From NCBI GenBank assembly GCA_910584995.1, contig CAJUDW010000003.1, positions 75,270-139,269 of the forward strand: 64,000 bases of DNA. The letters run 5' to 3'. This DNA comes from an uncultured Oscillibacter sp. GTDB lineage: Bacteria > Bacillota > Clostridia > Oscillospirales > Oscillospiraceae. Shown one piece after another: positions 23,431 through 33,254 of the stretch (position 1 is the first letter of the stretch; each line of letters begins with the position of its first letter). A program made the position numbers and the translations under genes. A model generated the notes under the pieces. The model worked only from the letters and a program-made list of their open reading frames with translations, ran no database searches and was not told the DNA's origin.

Positions 23431-24447
23431 ATGAAAAAGGCAATGTCTCTGGTTCTGGCCGTTCTGATGCTTTGCGGCCTCCTGAGCGGCTGCGGCGGCA
23501 ACTCCGGCAACTCCAACTCCGGCTCCGGCAATTCCGGCAGTTCCGGTGCGGATGGCTATCCCAAGAAAGACGTTCAGATTATCATCCCCTACGCTCCCGG
23601 CGGCGGCTCCGACAACCTGGTCCGCGGCACCATGCAGTATCTGGAACTGGGCGCCAACGCGGTGCCCATCAACGTGGAAGGCGCTTCCGGCTATATCGGC
23701 GCGCTCCAGGGCTTCAACAGTTCCAACGACGGCTACACCATCATGACCCATAACGAGATGGACCTCATCTCCTATTCTATGAGCGGCCAGGCCGAAGTGG
23801 ACCTCTACAAGGATCTGGAGTACATCTGCGACGTGGTGACCGACTACAACCTCCTCTGCACCAACCCCGACAGCGGCTGGACCACTGTCCAGGAGGCCAT
23901 TGACTACATCAACGCCAATCCCGGCACCGTAACCGTGGGCTGCACCGGCTCCAACAACGTCAACTACGGCACTACCATGGAACTTCTGAAGGCCATGGGC
24001 GTGTACGATAAGGTTACCATCGTTCCCTATGACGGCGGCGCCGCCAGCGAGACCGCCCTCCAGGGCAACCACATTCAGCTGGAGGTCAACTCCCTGGCCG
24101 ATACCGCTTCCTACATTGCCGCCGGCACCAACATCCCCCTGCTGGTGTGCAACGAGGAGCGCATCGACGCGTATCCCGACCTGCCCTGCACCGTGGAAAA
24201 CGGCTTTAACGTGACCTACGGCAAACCCCGCGGCTTCTTCGCTCCCAAGGGCACCGACGCCGCTGTCCTCTCCTACATCTCTGGGAAGATGAAGGAAGTC
24301 TGCGACAAGCCCGAATTCGTGGAAGCCATGGCGAACCTGGGCTTCACCGTGGCCTATGTGGACGGCCCCGCCGCCAAGGAACGCACCCTGGCCTGGGCGG
24401 AGAGCCTGACTCCCGTCTTTGAGGAGATGGCCAGCATCGGCGGTTAA
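23431..24447 (+). CDS. tctC: tripartite tricarboxylate transporter, substrate-binding lipoprotein (TctC)
   Basis: The extracytoplasmic solute receptor of the TTT system. It has a lipoprotein signal with lipobox LLSGC at residues 17-21, then a Gly/Ser/Asn linker. The family core starts at YPKKDVQIIIPYAPGGGSDN and includes VEGASGYIGALQGFNS and the closing segment GFFAPKGTDAAVLSYIS. 338 residues, typical. The ligand is probably an organic acid or sugar acid, given the lyase genes downstream. Confidence 0.93.
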   Translation: MKKAMSLVLAVLMLCGLLSGCGGNSGNSNSGSGNSGSSGADGYPKKDVQIIIPYAPGGGSDNLVRGTMQYLELGANAVPINVEGASGYIGALQGFNSSNDGYTIMTHNEMDLISYSMSGQAEVDLYKDLEYICDVVTDYNLLCTNPDSGWTTVQEAIDYINANPGTVTVGCTGSNNVNYGTTMELLKAMGVYDKVTIVPYDGGAASETALQGNHIQLEVNSLADTASYIAAGTNIPLLVCNEERIDAYPDLPCTVENGFNVTYGKPRGFFAPKGTDAAVLSYISGKMKEVCDKPEFVEAMANLGFTVAYVDGPAAKERTLAWAESLTPVFEEMASIGG

Positions 24448-24514
24448 CCAATCCCCGGTTTTCAGCCGTCTATTTTGACCTGCGCTGTGCAGGCAGGAAA
24501 GGGAGGGATGACGC

Positions 24515-26005
24515 TTGTCAACCATCATTCTCGGTTTCCAATATGTGTTCAGTGACCCGATCTGTATCGCGCTGATGCTCTTGGGCGTGTTCGTCGGCAT
24601 CATCTTCGGCAGCATCCCCGGCCTCACCGCGACCCTCGGCGTCACCCTGTTTATCCCGTTTACCTACACCATGTCCCCCGTGCAGGGCCTGACCATGCTG
24701 ATTGCCGTCTACGTAGGCGGCATCAGCGGCGGCCTGATCACCGCAACCCTCATCAACATCCCCGGCACCCCCTCCTCCATCTATACCTGCTTTGACGGGT
24801 ATCCTATGACGAAGAAGGGGAAACCGGCAGAGGCTCTGGCAATCGGCGTGTTCTGCTCCCTCATCGGCGGCTGCGTGTCCGCCTTCGCGCTGATGGCCAT
24901 TGCCCCGCAGCTGGCCAAGATCTCCTTGAGTTTCGGCAGCTGGGAGTACTTTGCCGTGGCCCTGATGGGCCTCTCCGTGGTGGTCGCCATGTGCTCCAAG
25001 TCCATGATCAAGGGCCTTATCGGCGCCCTGTTCGGGCTGGTCATCGGCGGTATCGGCATTGACGCCATCAGCGGCGTCTCCCGCCTCACCTTCGGCTTCT
25101 GGCAGCTTCAGGGCGGCATCTCCTCCACTGCGCTGATGATGGGCCTCTTCGCCATCACCGAGGTCTTCAACCAGTCTTTGGAACTGGATAAACCCCGGCC
25201 CAAGATCGAGTTTAAGAAAACCACCCTGATCCCGCCCCTGCGGGAAATGAAATCCTGCTGGAAAGCTATCGGCATCGGCTGTGTCATCGGAACCGGCATC
25301 GGCATCCTGCCCGGTATCGGCCAGAACGCGTCTACCCTGATCTCCTACAACCTGGCCCGTACCGTGTCGAAAACGCCGGAAGAATTCGGCCACGGCTGCC
25401 CGGAGGGCATCTGCGCCTCCGAGACCTCCAACAACGCCACCAACGGCGGTGCGCTGATCCCCCTGGTCTGCCTGGGCATCCCCGGGGACCTGACCACCTC
25501 CGCCTTGATCGGCGGCCTGATGATCCATGGCCTTCAGCCGGGCCCGCTGCTGTATAACGAGCACCCGGAACTGGTAGGCGGCATTATGTGCTCCTACTTC
25601 CTGGCCAATGTGGTCATGTACATTATGGAACTGGGACTGATGAAGGCTTTCGTCCGTATGGTGAATGTAAAGCTCTCCTATTTGTTCCCGGCCATTGTCT
25701 CCTGCTGTGTGCTGGGTGTTTACACCCTGAACAACCGCATGTTTGACGTGTGGGTGATGATTGTCTTCGGCTTCCTGGGCTACCTGCTCATCAGCCTGGG
25801 CATTGACATGGCCCCCGTCATCCTGGGCTTCATCCTGGGGCCCCTGATTGAGAAATACATGCGCATGGCCCTCATTTCCTCCAACGGCAGTTGGGGCGAT
25901 ATGCTGGGCCGTCCCGTGGCGGTGTTCTTTGTCATTGTCGCGGCACTGTTTGTGGTTGTTCCCCTGGTGCGCAAGCTGATGGAGACGACGAAAAAAGCGA
26001 AATAA
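24515..26005 (+). CDS. tctA: tripartite tricarboxylate transporter, large membrane subunit (TctA)
   Basis: The 12-helix permease subunit. Translation starts at a TTG (24515), reading MSTIILGFQYVFSDPICIAL, with GGGAGG eight bases upstream. No in-frame ATG is suitable. The TctA signature glycine motifs GIIFGSIPGLTATLGVTLFIP (first repeat) and GTGIGILPGIGQNASTLIS (second repeat) are intact. 496 residues, typical. A long hairpin terminator follows. Confidence 0.95.
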   Translation: MSTIILGFQYVFSDPICIALMLLGVFVGIIFGSIPGLTATLGVTLFIPFTYTMSPVQGLTMLIAVYVGGISGGLITATLINIPGTPSSIYTCFDGYPMTKKGKPAEALAIGVFCSLIGGCVSAFALMAIAPQLAKISLSFGSWEYFAVALMGLSVVVAMCSKSMIKGLIGALFGLVIGGIGIDAISGVSRLTFGFWQLQGGISSTALMMGLFAITEVFNQSLELDKPRPKIEFKKTTLIPPLREMKSCWKAIGIGCVIGTGIGILPGIGQNASTLISYNLARTVSKTPEEFGHGCPEGICASETSNNATNGGALIPLVCLGIPGDLTTSALIGGLMIHGLQPGPLLYNEHPELVGGIMCSYFLANVVMYIMELGLMKAFVRMVNVKLSYLFPAIVSCCVLGVYTLNNRMFDVWVMIVFGFLGYLLISLGIDMAPVILGFILGPLIEKYMRMALISSNGSWGDMLGRPVAVFFVIVAALFVVVPLVRKLMETTKKAK

Positions 26006-26036
26006 AGCCCCGTTCGGGCTGCTGTTCGCAACCATA

Positions 26037-26100
26037 GGCAGGCAGCCGGGAGCGCCGTTGTGGAACTATGTTACCGCCTCCCCGCTGCCTGCCTTTTCTT
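26037..26100 (+). terminator. terminator after tctA
   Basis: GGCAGGCAGC (26037-26046) pairs with GCTGCCTGCC (26084-26093), extended inward by an almost complete CGGGAG/CTCCCC stem. TTTTCTT follows. It would make tctBCA a separate transcript from the genes downstream. Confidence 0.65.
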
Positions 26101-26118
26101 TACACAGAGGTTTCAACG

Positions 26119-27180
26119 ATGAAGGAGCTTACCTATCAGGTGCCCCGCCAGGCCTATGCCAACCTGCTGGCGGATATGATCCGGAAAAATGACCGCCGGC
26201 CCTTCCGGGTAGCCGCGGCCTTGCTGCTGACCGTGGGCCAGATGGCCGCGGTGGCGCTTCTCTGCGTCTTCCGCCTGGAGCCGGGACAGCGGGCCTTTTT
26301 CCTGGTCTGGTCGCTGCTGCTGGCGGGCCTGACCGTCCTGCGCCGCTGCACGGTGCGGCAGCGGGCAAACGGCACCCTCCAGCGGCTGGAATACACCGGC
26401 CAGCTGCCCCAGGACTATTGGAAGGAGCACCGCCTGCAGCTGTCGGATACGGAACTGCGCCTGCGCTACGGCGATCAGATCCTCACCTGCCCATTGTACG
26501 GGATCTCCCGGGTGGAGGAGCAGGACGGAAGCCTGTTCCTGTACTGCGGGGAGACCATTTTCGACATTGTGCCGGAGGCTGCCTTTTCCGGGACGGAGGC
26601 TATGGGCCGCTGGGCCCAGGATCTGCGTGCCAAGGCTGCCGGTTCCAAGCCCCCGGCGGAAACCGTGCCGGAATCCTCCGGGGACGCCGTATCCTGGACT
26701 ATGGAGGAAAAAGCCTTCCAGGAGGGGCAGTATCAGGCTTACCGGATTTTGTATTACCGCTTCCGTTTCCTGCGGCCCGCCACATTCGTGCGTCTGGCGG
26801 TGAGCGTCGCGGCGGCGGTGAGCCTGGTTTATCACCGCACCCCTGCAAACACCGCCCTCTGCGCGGCACTGCTGCTGTTGGCGAATGTGGAGAACATCTC
26901 CATGATCCCGCCCCTGTGCCGCCTCCGCATCCGGCGGGAACTGGGCGAGTGGAAAGGCGGCGGATCCTACTGCCTGGCCCTGGAGGAAGACGCTTTGATC
27001 TATACCTCCGGCCACGCCAGGGCGGAAATCCCCCTCCATAAAATCAATCTCTGCCAGGAATTCGGGGATCTGCATCTCATCGCCTGGAGCAGCTTTCCGG
27101 CGGTAGTGATGCCCAAGGAGACCGCCCGGACGGCGGCCGCCCCGCTCCTTCAAAAAATCCAGGCCCTGCAACAGGGCTGA
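26119..27180 (+). CDS. membrane protein with two YcxB-like domains
   Basis: Unknown function. I start at 26119 (MKELTYQVPRQAYANLLADM) with GAGG upstream; 353 residues. Two similar halves each have two membrane segments followed by a soluble YcxB-like strand-rich part: LRYGDQILTCPLYGISRVEE near residue 115 and LALEEDALIYTSGHARAEIP near residue 295. YcxB-like modules are usually single-copy; the duplication is notable. It is inserted between the transporter and the lyase genes and closely spaced to the next gene, so it may be an accessory of this pathway. Confidence 0.7.
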   Translation: MKELTYQVPRQAYANLLADMIRKNDRRPFRVAAALLLTVGQMAAVALLCVFRLEPGQRAFFLVWSLLLAGLTVLRRCTVRQRANGTLQRLEYTGQLPQDYWKEHRLQLSDTELRLRYGDQILTCPLYGISRVEEQDGSLFLYCGETIFDIVPEAAFSGTEAMGRWAQDLRAKAAGSKPPAETVPESSGDAVSWTMEEKAFQEGQYQAYRILYYRFRFLRPATFVRLAVSVAAAVSLVYHRTPANTALCAALLLLANVENISMIPPLCRLRIRRELGEWKGGGSYCLALEEDALIYTSGHARAEIPLHKINLCQEFGDLHLIAWSSFPAVVMPKETARTAAAPLLQKIQALQQG

Positions 27181-27196
27181 CTGGGAGGATTCACCC

Positions 27197-27484
27197 ATGA
27201 ACGCAATGATCATTGACCCGAAGGACAACGTCGCCGTGGCAATTGAGCCAATCGCCGCCGGGGATACGGTCACGTATCTGGCCCAGGGCGAAAGCGTCAC
27301 GCTGACGGCGGCACAGGATATCACCATCTACCACAAGCTGGCTACCCGGGCCATTGCCCAGGGGGAGCCTGTGGTGAAATACGGCGAGCATATCGGCATT
27401 GCCACCGCCCCCATCGCTGCCGGGGCCCATGTCCATGTACACAATGTGGTCAGCCCCCAGGAAGACCGCCAGGCGAAAGAGTAA
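27197..27484 (+). CDS. UxaA-type lyase, small (SAF-domain) subunit
   Basis: A 95-residue SAF-domain protein that corresponds to the N-terminal part of altronate dehydratase or to the small subunit of (2R)-sulfolactate sulfo-lyase. It shows the SAF pattern DNVAVAIEPIAAGDTV near the start and YHKLATRAIAQGEPVVKYGE, ending with HVHVHNV. It is followed 13 bp later by the large subunit. The subunit split is common in this family. The substrate is not decided by sequence. Confidence 0.85.
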   Translation: MNAMIIDPKDNVAVAIEPIAAGDTVTYLAQGESVTLTAAQDITIYHKLATRAIAQGEPVVKYGEHIGIATAPIAAGAHVHVHNVVSPQEDRQAKE

Positions 27485-27497
27485 AGGAGGAGTCAAC

Positions 27498-28661
27498 GTG
27501 ACATTTTACGGATACCGCCGTCCCGACGGACGGGTGGGCGTGCGGAACAAGATTTTGATTCTGCCCGCCAGCGTCTGCGCCTCCGACACGACCCGCATTA
27601 TCTCCCAGCAGGTGGAGGGCTCTGTCACCTTCAATAACCAGCAGGGCTGCTCCCAGGTGGGGCCGGATCAGCAGCTGACTATGGACGTTATGGCGGGTTA
27701 CGCCGCCAATCCCAATATTTACGGCACTGTGGTGGTGTCCCTGGGCTGCGAGAACTGCCAGATGGATCTGGTGGTCAAGGCCATTCAGGAGCGCACCAAC
27801 AAGCCCCTGGAACAGGTGATTATCCAGGAGGCGGGCGGCACCCTGAAGGCGGTGGAAATCGCCGTCCGGTACGCCAGGCAGATGGCGGCAGAAGCCAGCC
27901 TTCTGCAAAAGGAGGAGTTCCCCATCTCCGAGTTGATTGTCGGCACGGAGTGCGGCGGCTCCGACCCTACCAGCGGCCTTGCCGCCAATCCCGCTATCGG
28001 TGCCATGAGCGACCTGCTGGTGGAGGCAGGCGGCACCAGCATCCTCTCAGAGACCTCGGAGTTTATCGGCGCGGAGCATATCCTGGCCCGACGGGCGGTC
28101 TCCAAGGAGGTTCACGACCGGATTTACGAAATTACCAGCAATTTTGAAAAGCACTTCCATCTGGTGGGCGAGGATGTCCGGGCCGGAAACCCCTCCCCCG
28201 GCAACAAGGCCGGCGGCATCACCACCCTGGAGGAAAAGTCCCTGGGCTGCATCCACAAGGGCGGCCACAGCCCTATCAGCGCGGTGTATGACTACGGGAA
28301 ACAGGTGGAATCCAAGCAGGGGCTGGTCATTATGGACACCCCCGGCAACGACCCCGCCTCCGTGGCCGCCATGGCGGCGGGCGGCGCGCAGATTGTGGTC
28401 TTTTCCAGCGGACGGGGTTCCCCGGTGGGCAGCCCCATTGTGCCGGTTGTGAAGATCACCGGCAACAAGCTGACCTTCGCCAAGATGGAGGACAACATCG
28501 ATTTTAACGCCGCCCCCCTGATCTACGGGGAAAAGACCGTGGAACAGCTGGGACAGGAACTTTTACAGATGGTGGTGGAAACCGCCTGCGGCAAGCAGAC
28601 CAAGGCGGAGGCCCTGGGCTTCACGGAGACAGCCATCGCCCGCCTCTGCAACTATGTGTAA
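27498..28661 (+). CDS. UxaA-family lyase, large subunit
   Basis: Catalytic subunit of a sugar-acid dehydratase or sulfolactate lyase. The start is a GTG at 27498 (GTG ACA TTT TAC) with AAAGGAGG upstream; 387 residues. Family motifs: GYRRPDGRVGVRNKILILP, SLGCENCQMD, VGTECGGSDPTSGLAANPA and MDTPGNDPASVAAMAAGGAQ, containing the conserved cysteines of the iron site. Members act on altronate, galactarate or sulfolactate. The product would be a keto-acid or pyruvate, which fits the pyruvate:ferredoxin oxidoreductase two genes away. Confidence 0.88.
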   Translation: MTFYGYRRPDGRVGVRNKILILPASVCASDTTRIISQQVEGSVTFNNQQGCSQVGPDQQLTMDVMAGYAANPNIYGTVVVSLGCENCQMDLVVKAIQERTNKPLEQVIIQEAGGTLKAVEIAVRYARQMAAEASLLQKEEFPISELIVGTECGGSDPTSGLAANPAIGAMSDLLVEAGGTSILSETSEFIGAEHILARRAVSKEVHDRIYEITSNFEKHFHLVGEDVRAGNPSPGNKAGGITTLEEKSLGCIHKGGHSPISAVYDYGKQVESKQGLVIMDTPGNDPASVAAMAAGGAQIVVFSSGRGSPVGSPIVPVVKITGNKLTFAKMEDNIDFNAAPLIYGEKTVEQLGQELLQMVVETACGKQTKAEALGFTETAIARLCNYV

Positions 28662-28674
28662 GAAAGGAACCCAC

Positions 28675-29679
28675 ATGGAGAAAAAAGTTGTGCGCTGGGG
28701 TGTTCTGGGTTGTTCCGGCATCGGAAAGAGCCGGGTGCTTCCCAGCATGCTCCAGATTCCCACCGCGGAATTCTACGCCCTGGCAGGCCGGAACGAGGAA
28801 AAGCTGAAGGCCTACGCAGAGCCCTTTGCCCCCAAGAAGCTGTACACCGATTATCAGGCCCTGCTGGACGACGAAAATGTAGACGCGGTATATCTCCCCC
28901 TGCCCAACAGCATCCATCTGGAATGGGTGCTGAAAGCGGCTAAGGCCGGAAAACACATCCTCTGCGAAAAGCCGCTGGCCCTCAGCGAGGCGGAGGTGCA
29001 GCAGATGTTTGCCGCCGCCCGCGAAAACCACGTGCTGCTGGAGGAGGCCTACGCCTACCGCCACGCCCAGCTGGTGCAGAGGGTGAAGGAAATCGTAGAC
29101 AGCGGCGAAATCGGCCGCATCCGCTACCTGGAGTCCAAGCACTCCACCTATGATACCAACCTCCAGGGCTACCGCTTCCAGAAAGGCCTGGGCGGCGGCG
29201 CCATTTATGACGTGACCTCCTACAACGTAAGCCTTGCCTCCTATCTGCTGGGCAAAGATCCGGCGGACATGCATGTGTTCTGCGGCTCCCAGCCGGGCTC
29301 CGATGTGGATACCTCCGACGCGGTGCTGCTGCGCTATGAGGAGGGCGTTACCGCCATGCTCTACGCAGGCCTGGACGCCTATCCCCGGGGCTGTTTCTCC
29401 ATCCTGGGGGACACCGGCCGCATTGATGTAGATCACAAATTCAACAGCCGCGGCCTGTGCCATATCCGGGTCAGCAAAAATGCCCGTCCCCAGAACGCGG
29501 AGTATGTAGATGAAGTAACAACCGACTATACTGTCTGGGTGGACGACAACTACCTGCTGGAAATCCGGCAATTCTGCGATGCCGTTTTGAACGGAACCCC
29601 CTTGGCGGTTTCGGAAGAAGAATCCCTGCGCACCGCCCGGGTGAGCGACGCAATCCGCAAGGCCGGAGGCCTTGCCTGA
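28675..29679 (+). CDS. Gfo/Idh/MocA family oxidoreductase
   Basis: An NAD(P)-dependent sugar or polyol dehydrogenase. Start at 28675 (MEKKVVRWGVLGCSGIGKSR) with AAAGGAA upstream; 334 residues. N-terminal Rossmann fold with GVLGCSGIGKS, the family signature HILCEKPLALSEAEVQQMF (residues 96-114), and the C-terminal substrate domain. It follows the UxaA-type lyase by 13 bp and belongs to its operon, likely oxidising the sugar acid or its precursor. Confidence 0.92.
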   Translation: MEKKVVRWGVLGCSGIGKSRVLPSMLQIPTAEFYALAGRNEEKLKAYAEPFAPKKLYTDYQALLDDENVDAVYLPLPNSIHLEWVLKAAKAGKHILCEKPLALSEAEVQQMFAAARENHVLLEEAYAYRHAQLVQRVKEIVDSGEIGRIRYLESKHSTYDTNLQGYRFQKGLGGGAIYDVTSYNVSLASYLLGKDPADMHVFCGSQPGSDVDTSDAVLLRYEEGVTAMLYAGLDAYPRGCFSILGDTGRIDVDHKFNSRGLCHIRVSKNARPQNAEYVDEVTTDYTVWVDDNYLLEIRQFCDAVLNGTPLAVSEEESLRTARVSDAIRKAGGLA

Positions 29680-29705
29680 CTTCCCCAGGAAAAGGAGGAA
29701 CAAAC

Positions 29706-32700
29706 ATGTCAAACAAAAAATACGTGGTGATGGACGGAAACACGGCGGCAGCCCATGTGGCGTATGCCTTCACGGAGGTGGCGGCGATCTACCCGATAAC
29801 GCCTTCTTCGCCTATGGCGGAGAAGGTGGACGAGTGGTCCGCCAAGGGCCGCAAGAACCTGTTTGGATCCACGGTGGACGTGATCCAGATGCAGTCGGAG
29901 GCCGGCGCGGCAGGCACCTGCCACGGCTCTTTGCAGGCAGGCGCCCTGACCACCACCTTCACCTCGTCCCAGGGCCTGATGCTGATGATCCCCGCTATGT
30001 ACGCCATGGGCGGGCAGTTTTTGCCAAACGTCATGCACGTGGCCTCCCGTGTGGTCACCAGCAACCATCACTCCATCTTCGGCGACCATACGGACTTCAT
30101 GACCTGCCGCACCACCGGCTACGCCATGCTGATGTCCTCCTCCCCCCAGGAGGCCATGGATCTGGCGGCTGTGGCGCACCTTTCCGCCATCCACTCCAAA
30201 TACGCCTTCATGCACTGCTTTGACGGCTTCCGCACCTCCCACGAGATGCAGCGGATTGAGGCCCTGGACTACGAGGATCTCCGCAAGCTGCTGGATCAGG
30301 ACGCCTTAAAGGCTTTCCGCCGGGGCTCCCTGAACCCGGAGCACCCCACCAACCGGGGCAACAATGTGAACCCGGACATCTACTTCCAGTGCAAGGAAGG
30401 CGCCAATGTCAAGAGCGCCGGGGTACCGGACACCGTCCAGCACTATATGGACGAGATCAACAAACTCACCGGCCGGAATTATCAGCTTTTCAACTACTAC
30501 GGCGCAGCGGACGCGGAGGAAGTCATTGTGGTCATGTGCTCCGCTTCTGAGGCGGTGAAGGAGACCGTGGATTTCCTGAATGCCCAGGGCCGGAAGGTGG
30601 GCCTCCTCCAGGTGCACCTGTACCGCCCCTTCTCCGTGAAGCACTTCTCCGGGGCCATTCCCACCACCTGCAAACACATTGCCGTGCTGGATCGTTCCAA
30701 GGAGACCGGCTCCGTAGGCGAACCCCTGTACCTGGACGTGGTGACAGCCCTGAACCAGGCGGGCCGGGGCGACATCCGGGTGGTAGGCGGCCGTTACGGC
30801 CTCAGTTCCAAGGACACCACCCCCGGGCAGATTGCCGCCGTCTATGACAACCTCCGCCAGGAGAATCCCAAGAACAACTTCACCATCGGCATTGTGGACG
30901 ATGTGACCTATACCTCCCTGGATGTCAAGGAACTGGAACTGGCCCATCCCGGCCAGGTCTCCTGCAAGCTGTGGGGCCTTGGCGGCGACGGCACCGTAGG
31001 CGCCAACAAGAACGCCATCAGCACCATCGGCCTGGTTGCCGACAAATACGCCCAGGCCTACTTCTCCTATGACACCATGAAATCCGGCGGCCTCACCCAG
31101 TCCCACCTGCGCTTTGGCGACCAGCCCATCCGCTCCACCTACCTGGTCTCCTCCGCCGACTTCGTGGCCGTCCACGCCCCCACCTATATCCACAAGTACG
31201 ACACCACGGAGGATTTGAAGGAGGGCGGTATCTACCTTCTGAACTGCCCCTGGAGCCCGGAGGAACTGGAGGCCCAGCTGCCCGGCAAGATGAAGCGGGA
31301 CCTGTGCCGCAAGCACGCCCAGCTGTATACCATCGACGCGGCGAAGCTGGCCCGGGAGATCGGCCTTGGCAACCGCACCAACAGCATTTTGCAGGCCGCT
31401 TTCTTCGCCCTCACCAAGGTCATCCCCCTGGATATGGCCGTGGAGGACATGAAGAAGAACAACTACAACTCCTACTTCAAAAAGGCCGGGCAGAAGATTG
31501 TGGATCTCAATAACCAAGCGGTGGACGTGGGCATCAGCGCCGCCGTAAAGGTGGAGATTCCCGCCTCCTGGGCAGAGGCCCAGGACGCCCCTGCCGCCGA
31601 AATCCAGGCCACCCCCTTTGTGAAGGATATTGTCATCCCCATGGATCGCCAGCAGGGCGACAAGCTGCCTGTCTCCGTGTTCCAGAAGCACGGCGTGCTG
31701 GACGGTACCTGGGAAAACGGCACCTCCGCCTACTCCAAGCGGGGCGTCGCGGCCTCCGTGCCCAAGTGGAACGGGGACGCCTGCATCCAGTGCAACCGCT
31801 GCGCCATGGCCTGCCCCCACGCCGCCATCCGTCCGGTGCTGCTGACAGAAGAGGAGAAGGCCGGGGTTCCCGCCTCCTTTGTAACCGTCCCCGCCAAGGG
31901 CCTTGGCAAGGACAGCCCTTATTCCTTCCGGATGCAGGTCTCTCCCTACGACTGCCTGGGCTGCGGTGTGTGCCTGACGGCCTGCCCTGCCAAGGAGGCC
32001 CTGGTAATGACCCCCTTCGAGGAGATGAAGCCGGAGCAGGAGAATTTCAACCAGGTAGCCATGGACGAAAAGTACCTGAAGAAGGACGTCATCAGCAGCA
32101 AGAACGTGAAGTCCATGCAATTTGCCAAGCCTTATTTCCAGTTCTCCGCCGCCTGTGCCGGCTGCGCGGAAACCACCTACATCAAGCTTCTCAGCCAGCT
32201 GGTGGGCGATAGGATGTACGCAGGCAACGCCGCAGGCTGCTCCTCCGCCTACAGCGGCGGCGCACCCATCCTGCCCTACTGCCGGGACGACCGGGGCTTC
32301 GGCCCTGCCTGGGAGCACTCCCTGTTCGAGGACAACGCGGAATTTGCCTACGGCTTCTTCCACGCCCAGGACGCCATCCGCAAGGAACTGCTGAACAGCC
32401 TGCGGGATTTGAAGGAATCCGGCGTGGCCCCAGAGGCCATTGACAGCTACCTCGCCAACTGGGAGGATTCCGAGCAGTCCCGCCGGGTATCCGATGAACT
32501 GATTGCTGCCCTGGAGGCGGCGGAGCAGACGCCGGAGGTGCAGGTAGTCTTGGACAGCAAGGAGTTCCTTGCCAAGAAGTCTGTGTGGGCCATCGGCGGC
32601 GACGGCTGGGCCTATGACATCGGCTTCGGCGGCATTGACCACGTGCTGGCCCAGAACCGGGACGTGAACCTGCTGGTTCTGGATACGGAGGTTTACTCCA

Positions 32701-33230
32701 ACACCGGCGGGCAGTCCTCCAAGGCGACCCCCACCTCCGCTGTGGCGAAGTTCGCCGCAGGCGGCAAGCAGATTGCCAAGAAGGATCTGGGCGCGATTTT
32801 CATGAACTACGGTTACGTGTATGTTGCGCAGGTAGCCATGGGGGCGGATCAGGCCCAGACCTTGAAGGCCATCCGGGAAGCGGAGTCTTATCCCGGCCCC
32901 TCCATCATCATCGCCTACTGCCCCTGCCTGGAACAACACATCAAAGCCGGCATGAGCTGCACCCAAAGCGAGATGAAAAAGGCCGTGGACTGCGGCTACT
33001 GGCACCTGTACCGCTATGATCCCCGCCGGATTGCGGAGGGGAAGAACCCCTTCCAGCTGGACTCCCCGGAGCCGGACGCGGACAAGATTATGGAATTCCT
33101 CATGGGCGAAAACCGTTTCGCCTCTTTGAAGAACAACTTCCCCGGCAAGGCTGAAGCCCTCTACGAGAAGGCCGTGGCCGACGCCAAAGCCCGCTACGCC
33201 AAGTACCGCAAAATGGCGGATGAGGCGTAA
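29706..33230 (+). CDS. nifJ: pyruvate:ferredoxin (flavodoxin) oxidoreductase
   Basis: Oxidatively decarboxylates pyruvate to acetyl-CoA, CO2 and reduced ferredoxin, the key step of anaerobic pyruvate metabolism. Single-chain form of 1174 residues. Visible parts are: the N-terminal pyruvate domain YVVMDGNTAAAHVAYAFTEV with AIYPITPSSPMAEKVDEW; two 4Fe-4S motifs, CIQCNRCAMACP near residue 692 and CLGCGVCLTACP near residue 748; and the thiamine diphosphate site GGDGWAYDIGFGG near residue 964 followed by SNTGGQSSK. AAGGAGG precedes the ATG. It closes the lyase operon, with a 26-base gap, and a strong terminator follows. Confidence 0.98.
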   Translation: MSNKKYVVMDGNTAAAHVAYAFTEVAAIYPITPSSPMAEKVDEWSAKGRKNLFGSTVDVIQMQSEAGAAGTCHGSLQAGALTTTFTSSQGLMLMIPAMYAMGGQFLPNVMHVASRVVTSNHHSIFGDHTDFMTCRTTGYAMLMSSSPQEAMDLAAVAHLSAIHSKYAFMHCFDGFRTSHEMQRIEALDYEDLRKLLDQDALKAFRRGSLNPEHPTNRGNNVNPDIYFQCKEGANVKSAGVPDTVQHYMDEINKLTGRNYQLFNYYGAADAEEVIVVMCSASEAVKETVDFLNAQGRKVGLLQVHLYRPFSVKHFSGAIPTTCKHIAVLDRSKETGSVGEPLYLDVVTALNQAGRGDIRVVGGRYGLSSKDTTPGQIAAVYDNLRQENPKNNFTIGIVDDVTYTSLDVKELELAHPGQVSCKLWGLGGDGTVGANKNAISTIGLVADKYAQAYFSYDTMKSGGLTQSHLRFGDQPIRSTYLVSSADFVAVHAPTYIHKYDTTEDLKEGGIYLLNCPWSPEELEAQLPGKMKRDLCRKHAQLYTIDAAKLAREIGLGNRTNSILQAAFFALTKVIPLDMAVEDMKKNNYNSYFKKAGQKIVDLNNQAVDVGISAAVKVEIPASWAEAQDAPAAEIQATPFVKDIVIPMDRQQGDKLPVSVFQKHGVLDGTWENGTSAYSKRGVAASVPKWNGDACIQCNRCAMACPHAAIRPVLLTEEEKAGVPASFVTVPAKGLGKDSPYSFRMQVSPYDCLGCGVCLTACPAKEALVMTPFEEMKPEQENFNQVAMDEKYLKKDVISSKNVKSMQFAKPYFQFSAACAGCAETTYIKLLSQLVGDRMYAGNAAGCSSAYSGGAPILPYCRDDRGFGPAWEHSLFEDNAEFAYGFFHAQDAIRKELLNSLRDLKESGVAPEAIDSYLANWEDSEQSRRVSDELIAALEAAEQTPEVQVVLDSKEFLAKKSVWAIGGDGWAYDIGFGGIDHVLAQNRDVNLLVLDTEVYSNTGGQSSKATPTSAVAKFAAGGKQIAKKDLGAIFMNYGYVYVAQVAMGADQAQTLKAIREAESYPGPSIIIAYCPCLEQHIKAGMSCTQSEMKKAVDCGYWHLYRYDPRRIAEGKNPFQLDSPEPDADKIMEFLMGENRFASLKNNFPGKAEALYEKAVADAKARYAKYRKMADEA

Positions 33231-33254
33231 ATCTCCATAACGCCATATAGCAGA

